From NCBI GenBank assembly GCA_041392505.1, contig JAWKLX010000025.1, forward strand, positions 1 through 64,000: DNA of 64,000 bases, in the 5' to 3' direction. This document shows, piece after piece, positions 30,965-38,892 of the stretch. How positions within the stretch are numbered: the first letter of the stretch is position 1; every line of letters starts with the position of its first letter. Below the pieces are notes generated by a model. That model was not told the origin of the DNA. It searched no databases and saw only the letters and a list, made by a program, of their open reading frames with translations. Origin of the DNA: UBA6168 sp041392505 (GTDB lineage: Bacteria; Bacteroidota; Bacteroidia; Chitinophagales; Saprospiraceae). The position numbers and the translations under genes are program-made.

Positions 30965-32113
30965 ATGAACAGCATTAAAATAAAGAAAGAAGAATTTGAT
31001 ACAACACGAGCTGAAATAGCTAAAGCAGAAGCTCTTTGGGATAAGAACTTCCCAAAAGATTACGTGGAATTCTTACTCCAATATAATGGAGCAATTACAT
31101 ATCCGAATTGGCCAAATTTAGGCCCAGATAACAAAACAGAGATTTGGGGAGTAGAACGGTTCTTTAGTATTGGTGATGTAATAATTCAAAAACTTTACCC
31201 TATGACATACACTCTTCATGACATTCATGAAGAGGACTTTCAAGAACACAATTTAGATCCTAAGAATATCTTAGTTTTCGCTCAAGGAGAAAGAGGGGTT
31301 TATTTTTTCAATCTTTCAAATGAAGAATATGGGCAAATCTACATTGCAAACTTTTCAGGAGGAGATGGCATTTCAAGAACATCTTGCAATTCATTTAGTA
31401 AATTTCTAAATTCTCTTGGGGTGCCGGAATGGGATGATGAAGCAGAAATTGATTTGGATTTTGAATTTTCAACAGATTATGATTCCTCGATGAAAGTAAT
31501 GCAATGGCATATGTTTTATACTCCTAATAAACCTGAACTGGGTTTCCAAAGGTTTAAAGAAGTATTTGAATATACTGGAGACGTCATGCCTAAAGAAGAT
31601 GGTTATCCTTCAATCATTCAAAAATATGTTGATGAAAGACTTAAGCTCAATTATCTGATTGAACAAGGATGTAGTACAGAGGGATTGCTTACAAGCACAA
31701 AACGGGCAACAACAATTGAATATTTGGTAAAGGAGTTAAACTTAGATATTAATAAGAAATACAAAAATAGATATCCATTGCAAAACTATTTGTCAGAAGG
31801 ATATAATGCTCAATTTGCATATGAAGAACTACATAAACTTCTTGAAACGAAAATAGAGATTGATTGGACAATAAAAGGTAAATTATATAATGGAGAAGAT
31901 GATTTACCAATGATTGAAAAGCTGAGAATTCTTCACGAAAAATACTTAAAGCTAAAGGGTGAAGAAGAAGAGTTCCGTAAAAAGTATAAAAGACCAAGTG
32001 GAAGACCTCCTTTTATTGAAAGTAAATTAATTGAGTCAAAACTTGGAATAAGTCAAAATGATAACTGGATTGATAAATTGTTAAATAAGATAACGAGAGG
32101 TAACAAAGGCTAA
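30965..32113 (+). CDS. SMI1/KNR4 (SUKH) family protein with helical C-terminal extension
   Basis: Residues about 1-155 match the SMI1/KNR4 (SUKH) fold: an early FPKDYVEFLLQYNGA segment, then VERFFSIGD, ILVFAQGERGVYFFNL and a strand-rich end. SUKH proteins are common immunity proteins against polymorphic toxins. The remaining 220 residues are helical, somewhat ankyrin-like, with a basic end. The protein is cytoplasmic. No toxin gene is adjacent, so it is an orphan SUKH gene; this fits a cassette island where immunity genes travel alone. Anti-toxin function is inferred from family membership only. Confidence 0.75.
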   Translation: MNSIKIKKEEFDTTRAEIAKAEALWDKNFPKDYVEFLLQYNGAITYPNWPNLGPDNKTEIWGVERFFSIGDVIIQKLYPMTYTLHDIHEEDFQEHNLDPKNILVFAQGERGVYFFNLSNEEYGQIYIANFSGGDGISRTSCNSFSKFLNSLGVPEWDDEAEIDLDFEFSTDYDSSMKVMQWHMFYTPNKPELGFQRFKEVFEYTGDVMPKEDGYPSIIQKYVDERLKLNYLIEQGCSTEGLLTSTKRATTIEYLVKELNLDINKKYKNRYPLQNYLSEGYNAQFAYEELHKLLETKIEIDWTIKGKLYNGEDDLPMIEKLRILHEKYLKLKGEEEEFRKKYKRPSGRPPFIESKLIESKLGISQNDNWIDKLLNKITRGNKG

Positions 32114-32173
32114 AATGTTCATGCCCAGCAAAAGCTGGCAACGCCGTTTAACCGAGCCGTAATTAAGAAAAAA

Positions 32174-32389
32174 ATGAAAATACCAATCATCAAAGGAATA
32201 ATAGATAGAAGAATCCTTATCAATTACCAAATTGATGAAGAAGTATTGAATTATTATTTACCCAAACCATTTAAACCTAAATTAGTAAACGGGAAAGGAA
32301 TTGCGGGAATCTGTTTGATTAGATTAAAAGAAATAAGACCAAAAGGACTTCCCAAACAGATAGGCATTTCAAATGTCCATTACATTTGA
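32174..32389 (+). pseudogene. Truncated DUF2071-family N-terminus
   Basis: The 71-codon frame (MKIPIIKGIIDRRILINYQID, then YYLPKPFKPKLVNGKGIAGICLIRLKEIRP) matches the first third of DUF2071 proteins, which are usually over 200 residues. It stops right after GISNVHYI, where relatives continue into the conserved SENAAHRIAVE region. No continuation is found in the next 60 bases in any frame, so this is a 3'-truncated copy rather than a simple frameshift. Confidence 0.6.
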
Positions 32390-32452
32390 TCTCATAACGG
32401 AGGGTTGTGTCTTGCGAAAAAAGAATGTCTCATTTTAATTTATAAAAAAGTT

Positions 32453-33100
32453 ATGCTACCTAAAGAGGAAGTTTTCCAAAATGCAAAAGAAATTAAATTG
32501 GGATTGGTCGAACCATCGATTGAATTTAAAGTGCTGGCTGAAAAAATAAAAGCCAAATGGAATTCGAATTTAATTAATGGAGATATTTATAATTATGTCC
32601 AAATGTCATCTCCAATTAGGTTAAGGTTGATTTTTGATTCCATAGAAGATATTAAATTACTACCAAAGTTTTGGATCGATAGGCAGGAAACTATTGGGAA
32701 AAACTTCATTGAGATTTTAACGGAAAATAAATCTAATAAATATCAACATTTCAACCTATCAGAAATGATGATTGACTACTTTGATTTTGAAGAATTGGTG
32801 TTCAAGGAATGTTTCCTTAAAGTAGATTTTATGGAAATCAATCAAGAATTTGAACAAGAAAACATAGCATCTATTAGAAAGTATTGGGATTATATCCATG
32901 TTTTTTATCAAACAGATGAAGATGTAAAAATCAAAGAGACAATGGGAGTAAGCAAAAAGATAAAAGATAAAATTCAAGAAATTGCAGAGAGGAATGACCT
33001 ATTCGGAATATTAAAAAATCGACCTCTTAAAATAATATTTGACAGCAAAGATAATATTGAAAAGGTAGCCTTATATAACTCATACAAAGGAATAATATAA
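32453..33100 (+). CDS. Hypothetical island protein
   Basis: I start at ATG 32453 (MLPKEEVFQNAKEIKLG); a TTG at 32405 would add 16 residues. The product, about 215 residues, is highly charged, AT-rich in codons, and predicted cytoplasmic, with no signal peptide, membrane helix or family motif that I recognise. It directly follows the truncated DUF2071 frame and is the last gene of the AT-rich island before the U32 peptidase gene. Function is unknown. Confidence 0.5.
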   Translation: MLPKEEVFQNAKEIKLGLVEPSIEFKVLAEKIKAKWNSNLINGDIYNYVQMSSPIRLRLIFDSIEDIKLLPKFWIDRQETIGKNFIEILTENKSNKYQHFNLSEMMIDYFDFEELVFKECFLKVDFMEINQEFEQENIASIRKYWDYIHVFYQTDEDVKIKETMGVSKKIKDKIQEIAERNDLFGILKNRPLKIIFDSKDNIEKVALYNSYKGII

Positions 33101-33273
33101 CCCTGACAAAGATATAGAAGCGGAACATTTCAAATCAACATATAAACGACACAGACGGTGCAACTCTCTGCCAGTTGGCCTATGCAGAACTCCTCGATAC
33201 CCTATAACAGACCTTTCATTTCCTCTACCACCTCAACGTCAAAAAATATCCCAACTTCACCTATCTTCACATC

Positions 33274-35136
33274 ATGAAAAAGAAAGTCGAAATCTTAGCG
33301 CCCGCCAAGAACCTGTACCAAGGAATGGCCGCTATCAACGCCGGTGCCGATGCCGTTTACATCGGTGCGACCCAGTTCGGGGCCAGGACCAATGCGACCA
33401 ATTCGGTGGAGGACATTGCGGAATTGGTGCAGTACGCACACCTGTTCAAAGCTCAGGTATTTGTGGTGCTGAATACCATTCTTTATGAAAATGAGCTGGC
33501 TACTTGTGAAAAACTGATCCACCAATTATACGAGATCGGTGTCGATGCCCTTATCATTCAGGACATGGGCATCCTGGAAATGAACTTGCCGCCCATCGTC
33601 ATCCATGCGAGTACGCAGGCGAATAACCGAGATCCGAAACACGTCAAATTCCTGCATGATGCGGGGATAAAACGGGTGGTTTTGGCACGGGAACTGAACC
33701 TCGACCAGATCAGGGAAATCAGGGAAACGACGGATGTGGAACTGGAGTTTTTTGTCTCCGGTGCGCTCTGTGTTTCGTTCAGCGGCAATTGCTACATGAG
33801 TGTGGCCAACGGAGAGCGCAGTGCCAACAGGGGTTCTTGCGCACAAAATTGCCGGTTGCCGTACACTCTGATCGACGGCACGGGAACAACGTTGATGACG
33901 GAAACGCACCTGCTGTCCATCAAGGATTTGAACCTGAGCGACCAGCTACCAGAGTTGATTGAAGCAGGGATCACTTCATTTAAAATTGAAGGGAGGTTGA
34001 AGGACCTCGTTTATGTCAAAAATAATGTGTCGTATTTGCGCAAGCGGTTGGATGCCTTTTTAGAGGTCAGCGATAAATACCAGAAAGCATCGTCCGGCAG
34101 AACCTTTTATAGCTTTGACCCACAAATGGACAAGAGTTTCAACCGCGGGTACACCGATTATTTTGTCAACAAAAGGGATAAAAAAATCGGCTCGTGGGAA
34201 ACGCCCAAATCGCAGGGCCAATTCATTGGTAAACTGTTGGACATAAAAGCCAATGGTTATGTCATTGAAAATTATGAGTTGTTGAATAATGGCGACGGGC
34301 TCTATTTCGTGAACGAAGAAGGCAAGGCAGACGGCGACCGGGTCAACATCATCATCAACGACGTGGTGGTGCCAAACACGTTCCGGCCATTGCCGATAGG
34401 GACTTTGATTTACCGAAATTCGGACGCCGCTTTCAATAAATTATTGGAAAGGGAAGACAGTGCCATCCGCAAAATCGGCGTTAACTTGACCTTTGCAGAA
34501 ACCGAAAAGGGTTTTATCCTAACGGCAGTCGATGAAGATGGGCATACCAGTACTTCGACTTTGGAGGTGGAAAAAGAATTGACCAAAAACGGGGAATCCA
34601 TCGTTCCGAACATCAAAAAGAATTTGTCCAAAACAGGCAATACGCCATTCATTGTGGACGGTATCGAGATTGATTTTTCGGAAAATTGGTTTTTGCCCAT
34701 TTCCAAAATCAACGAAATCAGAAGAGTAGTGCTGGAGCAGTTGGTGGACATCCGAGTAAAGGAATACCACCGGGAAGAATTTCAAATCCAAAAAACGGAT
34801 CATCCCTACCCTATTTCCGAACTGGACTTTACCCACAATGTTTCCAATAAACTGGCCCGCCGCTTCTATGAAAGGCACGGCGTAACCAAAATTGAAAAAG
34901 CGTTTGAGCTGCAATGGGACCCCGGCAAGTCACGGGTGATGACGACGAAATACTGCGTAAAATATGAGCTGGGAAAATGCCCCCGATTCCAGCGGGCAAC
35001 GATGGGCGAAAAGGTGAAAGAACCGTTGGTGCTGAAACATGGGGAGGTGGAGTATAAATTGAAATTTAACTGCAAGCCCTGTGAGATGGAGATTTGGGAG
35101 AAAGATGCAGAGTTTGAGATTGAAGAGTATGTCTAA
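33274..35136 (+). CDS. U32-family peptidase/hydroxylation protein (RlhA-YdcP type)
   Basis: The 620-residue protein begins with the family pattern ILAPAKNLYQGMAAINAGADAVYIG. It carries the U32 signature (ELEFFVSGALCVSFSGNCYMS) followed by a Cys-rich RGSCAQNCRLPY segment and later cysteines (YCVKYELGKCPRF and FNCKPCEMEIW). Relatives include RlhA (YdcP), needed for hydroxylation of 23S rRNA C2501, and the TrhP proteins for tRNA hydroxylation; the cysteines probably bind an iron-sulfur cluster. Collagenase-type peptidase activity is the older annotation. The length fits the RlhA-type group better than the short PrtC type. It is cytoplasmic. Which RNA is modified cannot be told from sequence alone. 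Confidence 0.88.
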   Translation: MKKKVEILAPAKNLYQGMAAINAGADAVYIGATQFGARTNATNSVEDIAELVQYAHLFKAQVFVVLNTILYENELATCEKLIHQLYEIGVDALIIQDMGILEMNLPPIVIHASTQANNRDPKHVKFLHDAGIKRVVLARELNLDQIREIRETTDVELEFFVSGALCVSFSGNCYMSVANGERSANRGSCAQNCRLPYTLIDGTGTTLMTETHLLSIKDLNLSDQLPELIEAGITSFKIEGRLKDLVYVKNNVSYLRKRLDAFLEVSDKYQKASSGRTFYSFDPQMDKSFNRGYTDYFVNKRDKKIGSWETPKSQGQFIGKLLDIKANGYVIENYELLNNGDGLYFVNEEGKADGDRVNIIINDVVVPNTFRPLPIGTLIYRNSDAAFNKLLEREDSAIRKIGVNLTFAETEKGFILTAVDEDGHTSTSTLEVEKELTKNGESIVPNIKKNLSKTGNTPFIVDGIEIDFSENWFLPISKINEIRRVVLEQLVDIRVKEYHREEFQIQKTDHPYPISELDFTHNVSNKLARRFYERHGVTKIEKAFELQWDPGKSRVMTTKYCVKYELGKCPRFQRATMGEKVKEPLVLKHGEVEYKLKFNCKPCEMEIWEKDAEFEIEEYV

Positions 35137-35194
35137 GATGGGGCTAAATTAGGTGCAAATGCCCAAACTTCAAAAGAGCGAATTTCTTTGTTTT

Positions 35195-35356
35195 AAGCAC
35201 CTGAACCAAATTATCTATAAGAAATTTCAGCTTCTTTTCTCCTCTCACTTTGTTGAAAATGCTCGTCGTAGCTTTAGCTATGCCTGCGCTTTTCGCCTCG
35301 TGAGAGAAAAAAATAATTCTGAAATTTTACTTATACATAATTAAGTTCAGGTGCTT
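35195..35356. repeat. 162-bp palindromic element
   Basis: Outer arms AAGCACCTGAAC (35195-35206) and GTTCAGGTGCTT (35345-35356) are perfect. Further inward AATTATCTATAAGAAATTTCAG pairs with CTGAAATTTTACTTATACATAATT, and TTTCTCCTCTCAC pairs with GTGAGAG-A-rich sequence. The non-paired centre is about 45 bases. It lies between two plus-strand genes and has the form of a non-autonomous mobile palindrome. A 63-codon frame inside it is not a gene. Confidence 0.8.
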
Positions 35357-35370
35357 ATATTATAATTTTC

Positions 35371-36264
35371 ATGCAAAACCAAGCCGTCGAACAACTCTCC
35401 CAGACCCTCGCCGAACAAGGCTACATCGCCGATAAGGCCATTGCCATGTCCATTTTTCTGTCGCAACAATTAAAACGGCCACTATTGGTGGAAGGCCCTC
35501 CCGGTGTCGGCAAAACGGAAATCGCCAAAGTATTGGCCCGGTTGCATGATACCGAACTCATCCGGCTGCAATGCTACGAGGGCCTGAATGCAGAGCAGGC
35601 TCTTTACGAATGGAATTACCAACGCCAGCTCTTGGCCCTCAAAATGATGGAATCGGAAAACCGCTCGGTAGAGGAAAAAGAGGGGTTTATTTTTAGCAAA
35701 AAATATTTGTTGGAGCGGCCGCTGCTAAAAGCGATCACCAGAGAAAAACCGCCCGTGCTGCTCATCGACGAGGTGGACCGAGCCGATGAAGAATTTGAAA
35801 GTTTTCTCCTCGAAATACTCTCCGACTGGCAGATCAGCATCCCAGAATTGGGCGTGGTCAAAGCTACCCAAATACCCATCGTCATTGTGACCAGCAACCG
35901 CATGCGGGACTTGTCGGAGGCGCTGCGCCGACGGTGTTTTTATCTGTGGATCGATTACCCACCATTTGAAAAAGAACTGGACATCGTACGCCAAAAGGTA
36001 CCGGGAATAGATGAAAAATTGGGCGGGCAAATCTGCCGTTTTATGCAGGAAGTCCGCCAGATGAAACTGGACAAAACGCCGGGCATCGCCGAGACACTCG
36101 ACTGGGCCATGGCCCTCTCCGCCCTGCACATCGACCATTTGGAAAAATCGGTGGTCGAGGAAACGCTCGGCATCGTGCTGAAAGATTGGAAAGATATCCG
36201 GGAAGCGCAATTGTCGCTATCGGAGTTGTTTGAGAAAGTTGGGGTGGAAATAAAGATCAAATAG
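35371..36264 (+). CDS. MoxR/CoxD-type AAA+ ATPase
   Basis: The 297-residue protein has Walker A GPPGVGKTE at 42-50, Walker B LLIDEVDRADEE, and sensor-1 IVIVTSNRMRDLSEALRRRC, all typical of MoxR AAA+ ATPases. The CYEGLNAEQALYEWNYQRQLL segment is characteristic of the CoxD-like subgroup. These ATPases usually act as chaperones for metallo-enzymes with a VWA-domain partner encoded next door. No VWA or CO/molybdenum enzyme gene follows here; the next gene is on the opposite strand. It is cytoplasmic. The partner is therefore unknown. Confidence 0.88.
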   Translation: MQNQAVEQLSQTLAEQGYIADKAIAMSIFLSQQLKRPLLVEGPPGVGKTEIAKVLARLHDTELIRLQCYEGLNAEQALYEWNYQRQLLALKMMESENRSVEEKEGFIFSKKYLLERPLLKAITREKPPVLLIDEVDRADEEFESFLLEILSDWQISIPELGVVKATQIPIVIVTSNRMRDLSEALRRRCFYLWIDYPPFEKELDIVRQKVPGIDEKLGGQICRFMQEVRQMKLDKTPGIAETLDWAMALSALHIDHLEKSVVEETLGIVLKDWKDIREAQLSLSELFEKVGVEIKIK

Positions 36265-36270
36265 TCGAGG

Positions 36271-36346
36271 GTTTCCCGCAGGGGACGCAGGGTTTTGCGC
36301 TGAGTTTCGCAGCGTTTTCACACCGCTAATTTACCCTGCGGGAAAT
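36271..36346. repeat. Inverted repeat TTTCCCGCAGGG / CCCTGCGGGAAA
   Basis: Left arm 36271-36302 and right arm 36310-36346 are partly complementary, ending in perfect TTTCCCGCAGGG and CCCTGCGGGAAA. It lies between convergent genes. A GC-poor stretch with CTCTGTG-type sequence (36398-36423) follows. Confidence 0.65.
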
Positions 36347-36479
36347 GCACTACTTATTAAAAGCGCTCATAAATTAGAAATTATATTTTGTGAAACTCTG
36401 TGCCTCCTCTGTGCCACTCTGTGTAATAACTTGTATTGTTTCACAAAGTCAGTTTTGAGATTTTTACTTCTGAGCAACA

Positions 36480-37406
36480 CTATTGCTTTATAAATTTCCC
36501 AAAACCAACCTGCCTATTTTCTCCATCCATTATTTTGATAAAATAAATACCGACTGGTAAATCCGAAACGTTCATTGAAAAATCATCTCCATTATTTTTT
36601 AATTCTGTTTCAATTATTTGTCCGAAAGAATTAATGACGGAAAATTTAAAATCAGCATTAATTAATTCATTTTTTATTTCAATAAATAGGCGGTCCATAG
36701 TAGGATTCGGATAAATATGGAGCAGTGCGTTTTTAGGTAAAACATTTTCTGTCGCATTGATAAAACTGCAATTATTTAATGCGGGCAAAAAACATTCGAT
36801 TAATGTCAAATTCAAATATTCGTCCTCTTGCTGGAAGCACAATAATTGTCCGCCCGCATCGGCAACCGTGCAAGGGTCAAATGCCCGCCCCAACAAACCA
36901 TAACTACTGCCGATTCCCTCGATCCACATTTCTGGCGGAAGGGGGCAACTGGGCATTGTATTTTCAAAATAAATAACCTTCCTCATTTTGCCAGCCAACA
37001 GTTGTTCATCGGTGCTATCGACTTTGCGGGTAACTTGTTGATTTACAAAAGTGAAACTCAATGTAATCTCATCCCCAGCCTCCAAACTAAAATCATACAG
37101 CAGAATATCATCGGGCAAAAAATCAGAATGATAATAGACCAGACCGTTTTCCTGACGCAACGCACCGACATAACTGGATGAAGTTATCTGCATGGAATCA
37201 TTGACTTGCAACTCTACAATTTGGCTGTAAAGCCCCCCATTAAACAGGGTATCGCCGCACAGAGCGAGATGTCGGGTGATCGGTCCGGCAATAGTGATTT
37301 GTGCTTCTTTCCAAATGGCGTTGTTTTCTGGAAAATCAACAGTTTGGGAAATACCAGCCATAGCTGAAAAAAGAAAAAAGAATAGAAAAGATAAATTTTT
37401 AGTCAT
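36480..37406 (-). CDS. T9SS type A sorting-domain exported protein
   Basis: I start at 37406 (MTKNLSFLFFFLFSAMAGISQ), which gives a clean signal peptide; an upstream ATG at 37499 adds 31 non-signal residues. The 308-residue protein has a beta-rich central region with no recognised catalytic motif. Its C-terminal sorting domain (about the last 80 residues) has the typical LHIYPNPTMDRLFIEI start, GQII turn and DLPVGIYFIKI end. It is predicted to cross the outer membrane by type IX secretion and be anchored or released there. No partner gene is adjacent. Confidence 0.85.
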   Translation of the reverse strand: MTKNLSFLFFFLFSAMAGISQTVDFPENNAIWKEAQITIAGPITRHLALCGDTLFNGGLYSQIVELQVNDSMQITSSSYVGALRQENGLVYYHSDFLPDDILLYDFSLEAGDEITLSFTFVNQQVTRKVDSTDEQLLAGKMRKVIYFENTMPSCPLPPEMWIEGIGSSYGLLGRAFDPCTVADAGGQLLCFQQEDEYLNLTLIECFLPALNNCSFINATENVLPKNALLHIYPNPTMDRLFIEIKNELINADFKFSVINSFGQIIETELKNNGDDFSMNVSDLPVGIYFIKIMDGENRQVGFGKFIKQ

Positions 37407-38313
37407 TAGTCGAAGTGATTGGTTCACTTCTTTAGACGGCTGATTGCAGCGTAAGGTTGGGTAGGGAAATTTAATATAGGGATGAGCGCACCGTACCAAA
37501 ACCGTTCTTTGAGCACATCCTGACAGTCACCAACATCCGCTTGTTTTGTTTGGGTAAGAGACAATAAATGTAAGGCGATTGAAGCACGAAAATTTTCGAT
37601 TTCCCGCAGAGTTATTGTGTCCAAGCGAACTGGCGACGCAAGCACGGTGCGTCATGCCCTATTTCTTTTAGTTTAATGGAATAAAATGGGATTATAAAAG
37701 ATTTCTTCACATTATCTATAATGCAAGTGGGCCGGAAAATTCACCTCTCTTCGAGGATACAGACTGCTCGGCCCAAAGGGATTTTAAGGGGGAACGTGGC
37801 AAAGCCACGTTCCCCCTTAAAATCCCCTGAGGGGCACCCCGAAGCAAGTTCGGGACAAGCTATTGGTAACTTGTCAAAGGACCGGCATATCCTGCCCCGC
37901 ATTTTATAAATGAACCTTGTTATACGGTGGTTAAATCTTTGTCAACTAAAAAAGATGTTGGGCGATTGCATTGGAAAAAAAATGTTTTCATTTAGTCCAG
38001 CCGAGCGACGTGAATTAAAATCAGCTTTATGATTTGCTCAATTTTCCCCATCTTTATGAAGAAAGAAGTGGACAAATAAATCTTCTATTCATTTCCAATG
38101 AACCGCCCAACAACCGAACATTGTAGTGATAATGTTTATTTGCTTGTCGGTTATAAATAGTTTTTTCTCGAAGCGTCTTTATCCTTTGATAAAGAATAGC
38201 ATTTTCAATTTTTCTTCGTATAATTTTTAAACTTGGTAGTGAATACATAAAACCAGCCCACTGCTCAAAATAAATTCAAATTGTCCCCTTCGTAGCACAA
38301 CTGCGGTCAAGCC
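37407..38313. other. Gene-poor stretch
   Basis: About 900 bp without a convincing gene. It contains a palindrome (37778-37826) and otherwise AT-rich sequence. Short open frames (37721-37909 plus, 38054-38248 minus) show no family pattern or start signal and are dismissed. No tRNA-like fold was recognised. Confidence 0.5.
37778..37826. repeat. REP-like palindrome of the window-edge family
   Basis: Arms 37778-37800 and 37804-37826 are perfectly complementary 23-mers around an AAA loop (GGGATTTTAAGGGGGAACG...). It is flanked by GCTCGGCCC on the left. The arrangement CTCGGCCC-n-GGGATTT-AAGGGG matches the palindrome at 1-141, supporting a common family. Confidence 0.85.
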
Positions 38314-38706
38314 CTAAAAGGGAATTGTTGGAAATGTACTCTTCATGAAACTAACCCTATGAGCAGGGGCAGGCAAGTGTTGTTTTACAAAAAATAGAAT
38401 ACTCAGAGGCATTTTAACAAAATTAGTTAATTTGAATAGGCTACCATGCAATGGTAAAATAGTGTCCCATTGATCGTGCAAGGCAGTAACCTTATCACTG
38501 AAAACTGTAATTATTGATTGTAGCGAAATAAATGTAACAACAACAACTTGTTGGTCCGGGTTAGCAATGGGGTTATTTACGCTTCTCCTATCGTTTGGGA
38601 AATAATAATGGAACAAAGACTTCCATGAGCCAGGATTGCTGGTTGAAAGCAACTCGAAGGTTTTGCTTCGGCATAGGTGTTCAGTCATTGTTTTAGGCAT
38701 TATCAC
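38314..38706 (-). CDS. Weakly supported hypothetical protein
   Basis: A 130-codon frame (MIMPKTMTEHLCRSKTFELL...) without signal peptide, membrane helix or recognisable family. No -7 box is evident upstream, and the composition does not stand out from non-coding sequence. It is kept only because it is the longest open frame in this gap. Confidence 0.2.
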   Translation of the reverse strand: MIMPKTMTEHLCRSKTFELLSTSNPGSWKSLFHYYFPNDRRSVNNPIANPDQQVVVVTFISLQSIITVFSDKVTALHDQWDTILPLHGSLFKLTNFVKMPLSILFFVKQHLPAPAHRVSFMKSTFPTIPF

Positions 38707-38892
38707 TACTTTACAACTTCTATAAAAATGCCAACAAGCTATGCTGTTTTATTTCACTAATTATCAACTATTTATAAAATACCATAAAAAACAACTGTTC
38801 CCTTTTTGGGAAAATTTTTCCATTAATTGGAATATGGTGGAAGTAGAATTATTGGTTGGAGACTAGGGATAGTGGCTTAATACTAATAATTA

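Noticed and set aside
35153..35344. 63-codon plus-strand reading frame
   Set aside because: It lies within a palindromic element, so its codons are a by-product of the repeat.
37721..38248. Short reading frames in the 37.7-38.2 kb gap
   Set aside because: One lies across a palindrome and the other has no start signal or family pattern.
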